A stretch of 64,000 bases of DNA from Candidatus Promineofilum glycogenicum (GTDB taxonomy: Bacteria > Chloroflexota > Anaerolineae > Promineifilales > Promineifilaceae): assembly GCA_016707605.1 (NCBI GenBank), contig JADJHJ010000003.1, positions 606,191-670,190 of the forward strand, read 5' to 3'. Positions 17,335-25,953 of this stretch are shown here, piece by piece (within the stretch, counting starts at the first letter, position 1; each line of letters begins with the position of its first letter). Made by a program: the position numbers and the translations under genes. Under the pieces are notes generated by a model. The model saw only the letters and a program-made list of their open reading frames with translations. It searched no databases and was not told the origin of the DNA.

Positions 17335-17876
17335 GTTCCAGGGGCCAGGTTCCAGGTTCCAGGGGCCAGGGAAGAGCGCTCTTCCCTGGCCCCTGGAACC
17401 TGGAACCTAGCCCCTATTTCGGCAATGTGCGTGCGCTCATGATCGGCAATCAGGTGGCACACCTGCTCAATGGTCAAGATGTGGAGGCTGGCGTGGCGGC
17501 CCTTCTTGGGCCAGTCGTCGTCGGCCAGAGTGTCGATGAAGGCCAAGAGGGCCTGGCGGTTGGCGGCCATGCCGGCCAGCAGATCGGCCGGGCCTTTGTC
17601 CTGTAGCTTGGCCACGACGCGCCGGTTCCAGCGCTGCAGGTCGAAGTCGGCCGGCACGCCCTCGCCGCCGGCCTGGAACTGGGCCATGAGGGCCGTCATG
17701 CCCCGTTCTGAGTCGGCCACGTGGCGCACCACGTCGATGACGCGCCACTCGGCCCCCTCATCGGAGTAGACCGGCGCGTTCCACTGCTCTTCCGTGAACC
17801 CTTCCAGCACGCGCACCGTCTCCTCGCGCACGGCGGTCAGCTTCTCTTTGATTGCCTCTTTCTTCTCTTGTGACAT
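17226..17876 (-). CDS. DinB-like four-helix bundle protein with repeat-derived tail
   Basis: DinB/YfiT-type putative metalloprotein of 216 residues; functions in this family range from thiol-dependent transferases to unknown. The core spans residues 1-158, with histidines typical of the metal site in VVRHVADSERG and HLIADHERTHIAEIGARF. The start MSQEKKEAIKEKL is chosen because AAGGAAACC lies just upstream and the longer frame runs into a repeat element. From residue about 160 on, the protein is translated from the palindrome at 17345-17410 and then the antisense of the PhyH gene 3' end, so the tail is not ancestral. The function is not predictable. Confidence 0.75.
   Translation of the reverse strand: MSQEKKEAIKEKLTAVREETVRVLEGFTEEQWNAPVYSDEGAEWRVIDVVRHVADSERGMTALMAQFQAGGEGVPADFDLQRWNRRVVAKLQDKGPADLLAGMAANRQALLAFIDTLADDDWPKKGRHASLHILTIEQVCHLIADHERTHIAEIGARFQVPGAREERSSLAPGTWNLAPGTYIFTGVSRRRLYRLLTMPDGTHAPSTKSKVGVCSG
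17345..17410. repeat. 66-bp near-perfect palindrome (CCAGGTT words), same core as 7621-7686
   Basis: Arms 17345-17377 and 17378-17410 are reverse complements with a single mismatch and no spacer, again 33 bp each. They consist of GGTTCCA and GGGGCCA words around the centre GGGAAGAGCGCTCTTCCC. An extra partial copy of the word precedes it at 17332-17344, starting with the TAG stop of the PhyH gene. It provides part of the C-terminal tail of the convergent DinB gene. Confidence 0.9.
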
Positions 17877-17886
17877 GGTTTCCTTT

Positions 17887-17994
17887 GGTTGTTGTTGATT
17901 GTTGGTGGTTAGTCGTTGGTCGCGCAACGAACGACCACTGACCACTGACCTACTGACCTACTGACCTACTGAATACTGGCCACTGGCCACTAAA
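17887..17994. repeat. Hairpin element (GACCACT/GACCTACT heptamers)
   Basis: The right part is tandem GACCACT, GACCTACT and GGCCACT words (17931-17991). The left part, GTTGGTGGTTAGTCGTTGGTC, is a rough reverse complement. The TAG stop of the phosphoesterase gene (17990-17992 on the minus strand) is the edge of the array. The word family also occurs inside mutL as GTGGTCA. Confidence 0.75.
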
Positions 17995-18748
17995 CCCGCT
18001 GCGGATAATAATGCCCCTCCGCCTCCAGCGCGGCCGCCGCCTCTTGCCAGTTGGGCGGCCGTCGCTCGCGGAAGGCGGAAGCTTCGGCGGCGGTATCGTA
18101 GTCCACGCGGCGGTGTTCGGCCGACCACTGCCCAGCGGCCCACGTCAGCAGGGCGTACTTGGCCCGCGCGTCGCCGTCGCCGGGCATACTGACCGAGGCG
18201 ACGTTGACCAGCGACAAGTTGCCCCAACGGCGCTGGTTGGGAATGTGCAGATGGCCGAAGGCCAGCACGGCCGCCGTCAGCCCGCCCAGCAGCGGCTCCA
18301 GTTCGGCGTCGCTCTGCCGCACGGCGCTCCAGTAGGCCGTCTGGTGCGTCTCGGACGGGAAGATGATGGCGTTAAGGTCGCGCGGGTTGGCGTGGACGAT
18401 GCGCAGGTCGTTGGCCGGGTCGGCCGTGGGCGAGACAGTCAGGCCGAAGGGCAGGCCGCCCAGCCAGGCGCGCTCGTCGTCAGTCAATTGGGGGCGCGTC
18501 CAGCGCAGCATGTCGCCCATCCGCTCCGGCGGCGCGCCCGCGCCGGCCGTCCACTCGTCGGTGTTGCCCATGACCGCCGGCAGCCGGAGCGCGCGCACGC
18601 GCCGCAGGCACTCCGCCGGCCGCGGCCCCATCAGGCACAGGTCGCCGGCGAAGATGACAAGGTCGGGCCGCTGCGTCTCGATGTCGGCCAGCACTGCCTC
18701 CAGCCCGGTCAGATTGCCGTGAACGTCGGAGAAGATGGCCACGCGCAT
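17990..18748 (-). CDS. Calcineurin-like metallophosphoesterase, YfcE/MJ0936-like
   Basis: The 252-residue protein has all five metallophosphoesterase blocks: SDVHGN (residues 7-12), FAGDLC, GNTDEW in place of the usual GNHD, an internal His-containing strand (IVHANPRD), and FGHLHIPNQR. It resembles small YfcE-type phosphodiesterases and symmetrical hydrolases of nucleotides; the substrate is unknown. It has no signal peptide and is cytoplasmic. Its start codon shares one base with the stop of the DUF1003 gene, indicating translational coupling. The TAG stop sits at the edge of a heptamer repeat array. Confidence 0.9.
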   Translation of the reverse strand: MRVAIFSDVHGNLTGLEAVLADIETQRPDLVIFAGDLCLMGPRPAECLRRVRALRLPAVMGNTDEWTAGAGAPPERMGDMLRWTRPQLTDDERAWLGGLPFGLTVSPTADPANDLRIVHANPRDLNAIIFPSETHQTAYWSAVRQSDAELEPLLGGLTAAVLAFGHLHIPNQRRWGNLSLVNVASVSMPGDGDARAKYALLTWAAGQWSAEHRRVDYDTAAEASAFRERRPPNWQEAAAALEAEGHYYPQRV

Positions 18749-19263
18749 CAGCCCACCTCCTGCTCCAGCGCCTGCTCGATCTGCGAGTGGTCGGACGGCT
18801 GCACCATCTCCTGCAACTCCTCGTCGTGCCGCAGGTCGATGCCCTGCTTTTCGGCCAGCATGGTCACCATTTGCAGCAGCTTGGTCAACTCCTGCTCGGC
18901 CATCATATCGACCTGCAAGTCCACTTCCTCGCGCAGGTCGGCGATCTTGGCCGCGCGGTTCTGCGACATCAGGACGATGATGGCCAGGGCGATCGCCTCC
19001 AGCGAGACGACCATCGTCAGGAAGCCGAACGGGAAGGGGTCGAACGGCTCGATGCCGGGAATGAGGCCGACGTTGATGACGATCCAGACGATAAACCAGA
19101 CGACGTTGAGGACGAGAAAGGCCATGCTGCCGAAGCCCAGGGTCAGCGCGTCGGCGATGCGTTCCGACAGCTTGCGCTTTTCGTCGGCGCGCCCCTTAAC
19201 ACTCTTGATTTCGCCGTTATTGCCGACGCGACCGTCGGGCTGTTCCGTTCGTGCCATGTTCAC
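18748..19263 (-). CDS. DUF1003 membrane protein
   Basis: The 171-residue protein has the DUF1003 pattern: a charged N-terminus, two adjacent membrane segments (about residues 46-70 and 78-100, FGSMAFLVLNVVWFIVWIVI and FGFLTMVVSLEAIALAIIVL), MSQNRAAKIADLREEVDLQVD, and a C-terminal cytoplasmic helix. Members are widespread with unknown function. It is coupled by one base to the downstream metallophosphoesterase, suggesting a shared role. Confidence 0.9.
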   Translation of the reverse strand: MNMARTEQPDGRVGNNGEIKSVKGRADEKRKLSERIADALTLGFGSMAFLVLNVVWFIVWIVINVGLIPGIEPFDPFPFGFLTMVVSLEAIALAIIVLMSQNRAAKIADLREEVDLQVDMMAEQELTKLLQMVTMLAEKQGIDLRHDEELQEMVQPSDHSQIEQALEQEVG

Positions 19264-19319
19264 TCTCCCACTAGACTTGTTTTGTTGGCAACGACGTTGG
19301 CGGCGATGAACTTAAGATT

Positions 19320-19400
19320 AGCACGCTGATGACGCTGATTGGGCTGATGAACGCAGATAAGAAAGATTCTGACAGCGTAAATCAGCGTCATCAGCGTGCC
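19320..19400. repeat. Hairpin element (GACGCTGAT words)
   Basis: The perfect 20-bp arms are 19321-19340 and 19380-19399, built from GCTGATGAC words, with a loop of about 39 bp. It lies between the DUF1003 gene and the phosphatase gene, in a plain intergenic gap. Confidence 0.85.
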
Positions 19401-19408
19401 ATTCTTCT

Positions 19409-20194
19409 TTACCGATAAATCGCTTCAGATAGCTGCGCGACAAAGCCGCGTCCACCCATATACATGCCCGCGTCCACGTCCACCGCCAGTCCACCGGCAT
19501 AGGTATGGGGGGCGCTGACGGCCGCCGGCTTCTGGCCGGTCAGTTTGCCGATGGGCGTGTGGCCGTGGACGAAGCGCCGGCCGCCATAGAGGGCCAGAAA
19601 GCGCTGCACCCGCGCCGGGCCGCGCTCGGCGTCCTGAAAGGCGCGGCGCTGCGAGAAGTAGTCGAGCAACAGGTCCCAGTCGGCGGCGTCGTCGCTGTGC
19701 AGGATGCGGCGGATGGACCGGTTGACCTCGCCGATGGTGCGGCCGTAGACCTGATAGAACGTCGCGTCGGCGTGGGCCAGCAGCCAGTCGCCCTCGCGGG
19801 CCATGGCCGGCAGGGAGCGCAGCCAGGCCAGCCGGTCGCCGTCCAGCCCGGCCAGGTCGCTCGCCTCGCCGCCGTTGCGCTGCCAACTGGCCAGGAACGT
19901 GCCGCCCGGCCCGCCGCTGGGCGCGTCGCCGAAGCGTTGCGCGGCCAGAATCAGCACGTCGTGGTTGCCCAGCAGCGCCCCGACGCGCCCCCCGGCGGCG
20001 GCGGCCTCGCCCTGCAAGCGGCGGACGAGGTCGATGGCGGCGATGCCGTCGGGGCCGCGGTCGAAGTAGTCGCCCATGAACCACAGCGTGGCCGCCCCGC
20101 CCGTCCAGCCGCCGCCGGCGTCGATCAGCCCCGCCTCGCACAGCACGACCGTCGCCTTGTCGAACTGGCCGTGGATGTCGCCGATGACGTACAT
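19409..20194 (-). CDS. PPP-type Ser/Thr phosphatase-like metallophosphoesterase
   Basis: The 261-residue protein carries the phosphoprotein phosphatase signature in order: GDIHGQFDK (5-13), GDYFDRGPDG, LLGNHDVLIL and RFVHGHTPIG. This resembles bacterial PrpA/ApaH-like phosphatases, active on phosphoproteins or dinucleoside tetraphosphates. All metal ligands are kept, so it should be active. It overlaps the upstream methyltransferase gene by one base (TGATG), so the two are translated together. The cellular substrate cannot be inferred from context. Confidence 0.9.
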   Translation of the reverse strand: MYVIGDIHGQFDKATVVLCEAGLIDAGGGWTGGAATLWFMGDYFDRGPDGIAAIDLVRRLQGEAAAAGGRVGALLGNHDVLILAAQRFGDAPSGGPGGTFLASWQRNGGEASDLAGLDGDRLAWLRSLPAMAREGDWLLAHADATFYQVYGRTIGEVNRSIRRILHSDDAADWDLLLDYFSQRRAFQDAERGPARVQRFLALYGGRRFVHGHTPIGKLTGQKPAAVSAPHTYAGGLAVDVDAGMYMGGRGFVAQLSEAIYR

Positions 20195-20829
20195 CAGGCC
20201 GGCTCCTTGGGCCGCAAGATCAATTCCTGGAAGTGCGACTCGGTCTCCCCTTCGACCGGGATGGCCCGGAACGACACCTCGTCGAACAGCCCGGCCACGC
20301 GCCGCCGCAACTCGTCGTCGGGGTAGAAGACGAAGTAGCGTTTTGGCTCATGGTGGTCTTCGGGCCAGATGCCCTCAAAGGAATGGCCGCCATAGACGCC
20401 GTAGAAGAACAGCCCGCCCGGCCGCAAGACGCGGTGAATGGCGGCCAGGACGCGCGGCAGGTCAGCCGAGGGCACGTGGAGCAGGCAGTTGAGGGCGAAG
20501 ACGGCGTCGAAGGCGGCCGGCGGGAAGTCGAGGCTCAGGAAGTCCATTACCCGCGCGTCCAGCCCTTTGGCCTGGGCCAGCCGCACCATCGCCGGTGAGA
20601 GGTCGGTCATAACCACGTCGAGGGCGGCGTCGCGGAAGAAGGCGGCAAAGTGGCCCGGCCCGCCGCCGATCTCCAGCAGGCTGCGCTTGCCCTCGGCTTG
20701 CAACAGGGACAGGAAGTCGGCCCGCGTGGCTACCTTCCAGGGAGTCAGTCTGCCGGCGTTACCGGCGTCGCGCTCCTCGGCCGAGTTGTCATACGCCTGC
20801 CGCAGCCCGTCGATGACCTGATCGTACAT
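20194..20829 (-). CDS. Class I SAM-dependent methyltransferase
   Basis: The 211-residue product has the Rossmann SAM-binding motif LLEIGGGPGHFAAFF, the acidic end of strand two (VVMTDLSPAMVRLAQ), and the post-motif FDAVFALNCLLHVPSADL typical of small-molecule methyltransferases. There is no substrate-specific signature. The start MYDQVIDGLRQAYDN is preferred over a frame opening 12 codons upstream because it begins at the first conserved helix; neither has a strong ribosome site. It is coupled by one base to the phosphatase gene. Upstream lies a long hairpin repeat region. Confidence 0.85.
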   Translation of the reverse strand: MYDQVIDGLRQAYDNSAEERDAGNAGRLTPWKVATRADFLSLLQAEGKRSLLEIGGGPGHFAAFFRDAALDVVMTDLSPAMVRLAQAKGLDARVMDFLSLDFPPAAFDAVFALNCLLHVPSADLPRVLAAIHRVLRPGGLFFYGVYGGHSFEGIWPEDHHEPKRYFVFYPDDELRRRVAGLFDEVSFRAIPVEGETESHFQELILRPKEPA

Positions 20830-20875
20830 GGCGGGGAGTATAGCATAGCGGGTGGGGAGTCCCACTTTGTGGGCA

Positions 20876-21064
20876 AGAGGAACACGGAGGGAACAGAGAA
20901 AGAGAGAGCGACGCAGAGAGATGCAAAGGAGCGCAGAGAGACGCCGAGGAAGGTTCTTTCCTATCTGTGCCTCTGTGTCCCATCTCGGTTTCCTCCGTGT
21001 TTATCTCCCTCTTTCTCGGCGTTCCTCCGCGCTTCTCTGCGTCTCTCCTCGTTCCTCTTGAATC
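20876..21064. repeat. Long hairpin element (GAACACGGAGG/CGCAGAGAG words)
   Basis: The left arm, 20876-20953, has words such as AGGAACACGGAGGGAACAGAG and GACGCAGAGAG. The right arm, 20970-21062, is an imperfect reverse complement ending GTTCCTCTTG. Together with about 185 bp of non-repetitive DNA to 21247 it fills the 418-bp gap between the methyltransferase and nuclease genes. In that rest I see only a weak TACACT-like -10 (21138) and no further structure. Confidence 0.8.
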
Positions 21065-21247
21065 CCACCAGGACTTTGTTTACCGAATGCTAACCAAAAC
21101 AAGCAGTTCTACCTAGACTTTTTGGGCCGAAGTCTGGTACACTATGGACGAACGGTTCCGTTTGGGGGAACGGAACGAGGGATTTCACGTCCGCTGCCGG
21201 GCCGCGCCTGGCTGATTTACCATTCTGCTTCTGGAGAACGTTCGCCC

Positions 21248-24200
21248 ATGTCTCGAACCCGCATCTTCACACGCCTGTTTCCCTTATTTATCCTAGCCCT
21301 GGTCGCGTTTGCCGCGCGACAGGCGCCGGCCTCTTCGGCCCTTTCGACCGGTGTCGTCATCAGCCAGGTTTATGGCGGTGGCGGCAATGGCGGTGCGACT
21401 TATACTAACGACTTCGTTGAGCTTTTTAACCGTGGCACTACCCCGGTTAGTCTCAATGGCTGGTCACTTCAGTATGCGTCGAGTGCCGGAACAAGTTGGT
21501 CCAATAAGGTTGACTTGCCCAATGTAACTGTGCAAGCAGGTCAGTACTACCTGGTCCAGTTGGCCAGTGGTGGCGCCAATGGAGTTGCCTTGCCGACGGC
21601 CGATACTACCGGCGGCATTAATATGAGTGGCAGCGCCGGTAAGATCGCCTTGATGAGCACGACTACTGTCATTACCAGTGGCACCAGCTGCCCAAGTACG
21701 AACGTGGTTGACCTCGTTGGCTTTGGGCCGGCGACTAACTGTTCCGAGACTGCGCCAACAACCACGACCTTACCGTCACGGCGCGACACGAACGGGCCGG
21801 CAACGGTTGCACCGAAACCGACAACAACAGCACCGATTTCGCCAACGGTACGCCCAACCCGCGTAACACGGCCACGGCGCTGAACGTCTGCGGCGGCGGC
21901 CCAACTGACACCGCCCCCTCCGTCACCGCCACCAGCCCGACCGACAACGCCACCAACGTGGCCGCCAACACCAACATCACCATCACCTTCAGCGAGACGG
22001 TGGTGATCAGCGGCACCATTTCGGTTCTCGGCAGCAGCAGCGGCCCGCAGGCCCTGACCCCGACCACCACCGACAACCTGACCTTCACTCTGCCCCACAC
22101 CGACTTCACCAACGGCGAGACGGTCACGGTGACGATCGACGACGCCCAGGTGGAAGACCAGGACGCGACCGACCCGCCGGGCAACCTGGCCGCCGACTTC
22201 AGCTTCGACTTCACCATCATTAGCCTCGTGCCCGTCTGCGACCAGCCGTTCACGCCCATCTATGACATTCAGGGCAGTGGCGCGACGGCGGCCATCACCG
22301 GTAACGTTGTTACCGAGGGCATCGTCGTTGGCGACTTCCAGACCAGCGCCGGCATCCTGGGCTTCTACATCCAGGACGCGGCCGGCGATGGCGACACGGC
22401 TACGTCGGACGGCATCTTTGTCGTCACCGGCGCAACCGACAACACGGTCAGCGCCGGCGACTCGGTCCACGTGACTGCCTATGCCCGCGAGCAGTTCGGC
22501 CAGACGACCCTGAACGGCTCCAACGCCAATGACTCCGTCGTGCCTGCGGCCAACATCGTTGACTGTGGCGACGGTAGCGTGACGCCCATTGACGTCACCA
22601 TGCCCTTCGCTAGCACGACCGACCCGGAGCGCTACGAAGGCATGTTGGTGCGCTTCCCGCAGACGCTGGTCATTGCCGAGTACTTCAACTACGACCAGTT
22701 CGGCGAGGTCGTCCTGGCCCTGCCGCTGGCGGGCGAGGATCGGCCGCACACGCCGACCTCTGTTGTGGAGCCGGGCGCGCCGGCCATTGCCCGCGCGGCC
22801 GAGAACGCCGTGCGCCGCATCACGCTGGACGACAACCAGGCCGGCTCCAACCCGGCCGTCCTGCGCCACCCGAACGGCAACCCGTTCAGCCTGAGCAACA
22901 TGTTCCGCGGCGGCGACCAGGTGGCCAACACCACCGGCGTATTGGGTTATGGCTTCAGCCTCTACCGCGTCCATCCCACCGCCCCGGCCGACTACACCGC
23001 GGTCAACCCGCGCCCGGCCTCGCCCGACGCGGTCGGCGGCTCGCTGACCGTGGCGGCGATGAACACGCTCAACTTCTTCATCACCCCCGACTACCCCAGC
23101 AGCAACCCGCTGGACAACGATTGCGGCCCGTCCCAAAACTTGGAGTGCCGCGGCCATGACTTCGACCAGCCGACCGAGTTCACCCGCCAGCGCGACAAGC
23201 TGCTGGAGGCGCTGGCCGGGCTGGACGCCGACGTCATCGGCCTGAACGAGATCGAGAACACGACCGGCGTCGAGCCGCTAGGCGATCCGACCAACGGCAT
23301 CGTCGCCGGCCTGAACGCCATGCTCGGCGCGGGAACCTACGCCTACATCGACACCGGCGTGATTGGCACGGACGCCATCCGCGTCGGCCTCATCTACAAG
23401 CCGGCTGCGGTAACGCCCGTTGGCGCTTACCAGACGCTGGATAGCAGCGATGACCCGCGTTTCGCCAGCAACAATCGCCCGGCCCTGGCCCAGACCTTCG
23501 AGGAAGTGGGCACCGGCGCGCGCTTCACTGTGGCCGTCAACCACCTCAAGTCCAAGGGTTCGGCCTGCAGCGGCGATCCCGACATCGGCGACGGCCAAGG
23601 TAACTGTAACCAAACCCGTCTGGCGGCGGCCCAGGCCCTGGTCGACTGGTTGGCCACCGACCCGACCGGCAGCGGCGATCCCGACTTCCTGATCATGGGT
23701 GACCTCAACTCCTATGCGATGGAAGACCCGATCGACGCCATCAAGCTGGGTGCGGACGACACCGCCAACACCAGTGACGACTACGTCAACCTGATCGCCC
23801 AGTACGAGGGCCTCTACGCCTACTCCTACACCTTCGATGGACAGGCGGGCTACCTGGATCACGCTCTGGCCATCAACAGCCTGGCGTCCCAGGTGACGGG
23901 CGCGACGGAGTGGCACATCAACTCCGACGAGCCGGACGTGGTCGACTATGACACGACGTTCAAGCCGCCGGCCCAGGAAGCGCTGTACGAGGACAACCCC
24001 TACCGCTCCTCTGACCACGACGCGGCGCTCATCGGCCTGAATCTGACCCCGCCGCCGGACACCACCGCGCCGAACACGACGATCACCAACAACCCGACCA
24101 ACCCGTCGAACAGCAACAGCGCGTTCTTCCAGTACACCAGCAGCGAGGGTGGCAATCAGTTTGAGTGCCAGCTCGACGGCACTGGCTGGACGGATTGCGA

Positions 24201-25764
24201 CGGCAACCAGGTGACCTACGGCGGTCTGACCGACGGCAGCCACACCTTCGAGGTGCGGGCCATCGACGCCGCCAACAACACCGACCCGACCCCGGCCAGC
24301 TACACCTGGGTCATCGACACCACTGGCCCGACCGTGACCATCAACCAGGCCGCCGGCCAGGCCGACCCGACCGGCAGCAGCCCGATCAACTTCACCGTTG
24401 TCTTTAGCGAACCGGTCACTGGCTTCAATGACGCCGATGTGACCCTGAGCGGCACGGCCGGGGCGACCACGGCCGTTGTGACCGGCAGCGGCACGACCTA
24501 CAACGTGGCCGTCAGCGGCATGACCGGCAGCGGCACGGTGATCGCCACCATCGCCGCCAACGTGGCTGAGGACGCGCTCGGCAACGACAACGCCGCCTCG
24601 ACCTCGACCGACAACACCGTCACCTACAACGCGCCGGATACGACCGCGCCGACGGTGACTATCAACCAGGCCGCCGGCCAGGCCGACCCGACCAGCGCCA
24701 GCCCAATCAACTTCACCGTCGTCTTCAGCGAACCGGTCACCGGCTTCACTGACGCCGACGTGACCTTGAGCGGCACGGCCGGGGCGACGACGGCTATCGT
24801 GACCGGCAGCGGCACGACCTACAACGTGGCCGTCAGCGGCATGACCAATGACGGCACGGTGATCGCCACCGTCGCCGCCAACGTGGCCGAGGACGCGGCC
24901 GGCAACGGCAACGCCGCCTCGACCTCGACCGACAACACCGTGACCTACGTCGTGCCCGTCGCCCCGACGGATATCTACGTCAGCACCTCGGCCGCCGGCA
25001 CTGTCGGCGCGCTCAGCTACGGCAGCGAAGACATCCTGAAGTGGGACGGCAGCGCCTGGTCGGTCTGGTTCGACGGCTCGGACGCCGGCCTGGTCGCCAA
25101 GAACGCTCAGCACAACATCAACGCCTTCTACATCCCCGAAGTGGGCGATGAGGTGTTGATCGCCTTCGCCCAGAATGCGCGCGTCGTGCCGGGCATCCCC
25201 GGCAAGGTCGACGGCATGGACATCGTCCGCTGGGACGGCAGCGCCTTCTCGCTGGTCTTCGACGGCCAGGACGTGGGCCTGACGCAGTTGACGAATGAGA
25301 AGATCGACGGTCTGCACGAGCTGGACCCGGCCCTGGCTCCGGCGGCGGTGAAGGCCGCGGCCGGCGGTTCGTGCGTGGCCTACTACCTGATCAGCCCGGC
25401 CGGTAACGGCAAGGTGACCAACTACGACGGCACGCAACTGAAGATCAGCGGCGAGGATGTGCTCGGCTTCTGCGCCACCCAACTGGGCAGCACGACGGCC
25501 GGCAAGTGGCACAAGCTGCTGGACGGCAAGGCCGAGGGTGTGAAGCCCAACGCCATCACCAGCATCTCCGCCAGCGACGACGGCCAGACGCTCTACTTCA
25601 CCACGAACAAGGCGTTCAACGTCGATAGCGCGACGGGCGGCCACTCGATGGTCTATAAGTACGACATGGCTAGCGGCCAGTTCAGCGGCCCCTTCTTCTC
25701 GGCTCCGGCCAACGGGCTGACGAAGATGGTCGACGGCCTGCACGTGGACGGCGATCTGCCGTAG
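21248..25764 (+). CDS. Secreted ExeM/NucH-like nuclease with lamin-tail and Ig-like domains, frameshifted
   Basis: Signal peptide MSRTRIFTRLFPLFILALVAF. A lamin-tail domain follows (about nt 21335-21860; VVISQVYGGGGN, DFVELFNRG), then a Big_5-like domain, an OB-like region, and an endonuclease/exonuclease/phosphatase domain (about 23040-24040). The latter shows MNTLNFF, DVIGLNEIEN, VAVNHLKSKG, IMGDLNSYA, YLDHAL and YRSSDHD, so metal and catalytic residues are kept. Next come an Ig-like module, two near-identical Ig-like repeats (DADVTLSGTAGATTA) and a C-terminal repeat domain shared with two neighbours. Reading is broken at about 21793: one G is missing from a GGG run, after which NGCTETDNNSTDF continues in another frame. 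A homopolymer error is likely. It probably degrades extracellular DNA. Confidence 0.85.
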
Positions 25765-25801
25765 CCGGCTAACGCCTGATCCACGCGCTTGAGATAAGAT
25801 G

Positions 25802-25837
25802 AAAGAGCGGCGTCCTCCCGACGCCGCTCTTTCTTTG
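25802..25837 (+). terminator. Rho-independent terminator after the nuclease gene
   Basis: A perfect 13-bp stem (25802-25814 with 25820-25832), loop CTCCC, ends in a TCTTTCTTTG stretch. It lies 38 bp after the nuclease stop codon. Confidence 0.85.
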
Positions 25838-25856
25838 TTACCGGACTGTTACCGCG

Positions 25857-25876
25857 ACTTAAGCTCGCTCTTAAGT
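25857..25876. promoter_or_regulatory. Inverted repeat ACTTAAG-N6-CTTAAGT upstream of the surface protein gene
   Basis: A perfect 7-bp inverted repeat with a 6-bp centre is followed 11 bp later by an AT-rich AATATA that could be a -10 element, about 65 bp before the ATG at 25954. The dyad suits a dimeric regulator; no matching regulator gene is identified. Confidence 0.35.
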
Positions 25877-25953
25877 GCGCGGGGACAATATACCACCACG
25901 GCAAGGATGGTTGTTCCGTCATCATTGGCCGTATATACAAACGAGGTTGTTCT

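Noticed and set aside
17887..17994. CRISPR array made of short GACCACT units
   Set aside because: Units of 7-8 bp without spacers and no cas genes; it is one of the heptamer hairpin elements.
23278..25743. 821-codon frame on the minus strand under the nuclease gene
   Set aside because: Antisense of the Ig-like and C-terminal repeat regions; low complexity and no family signature.
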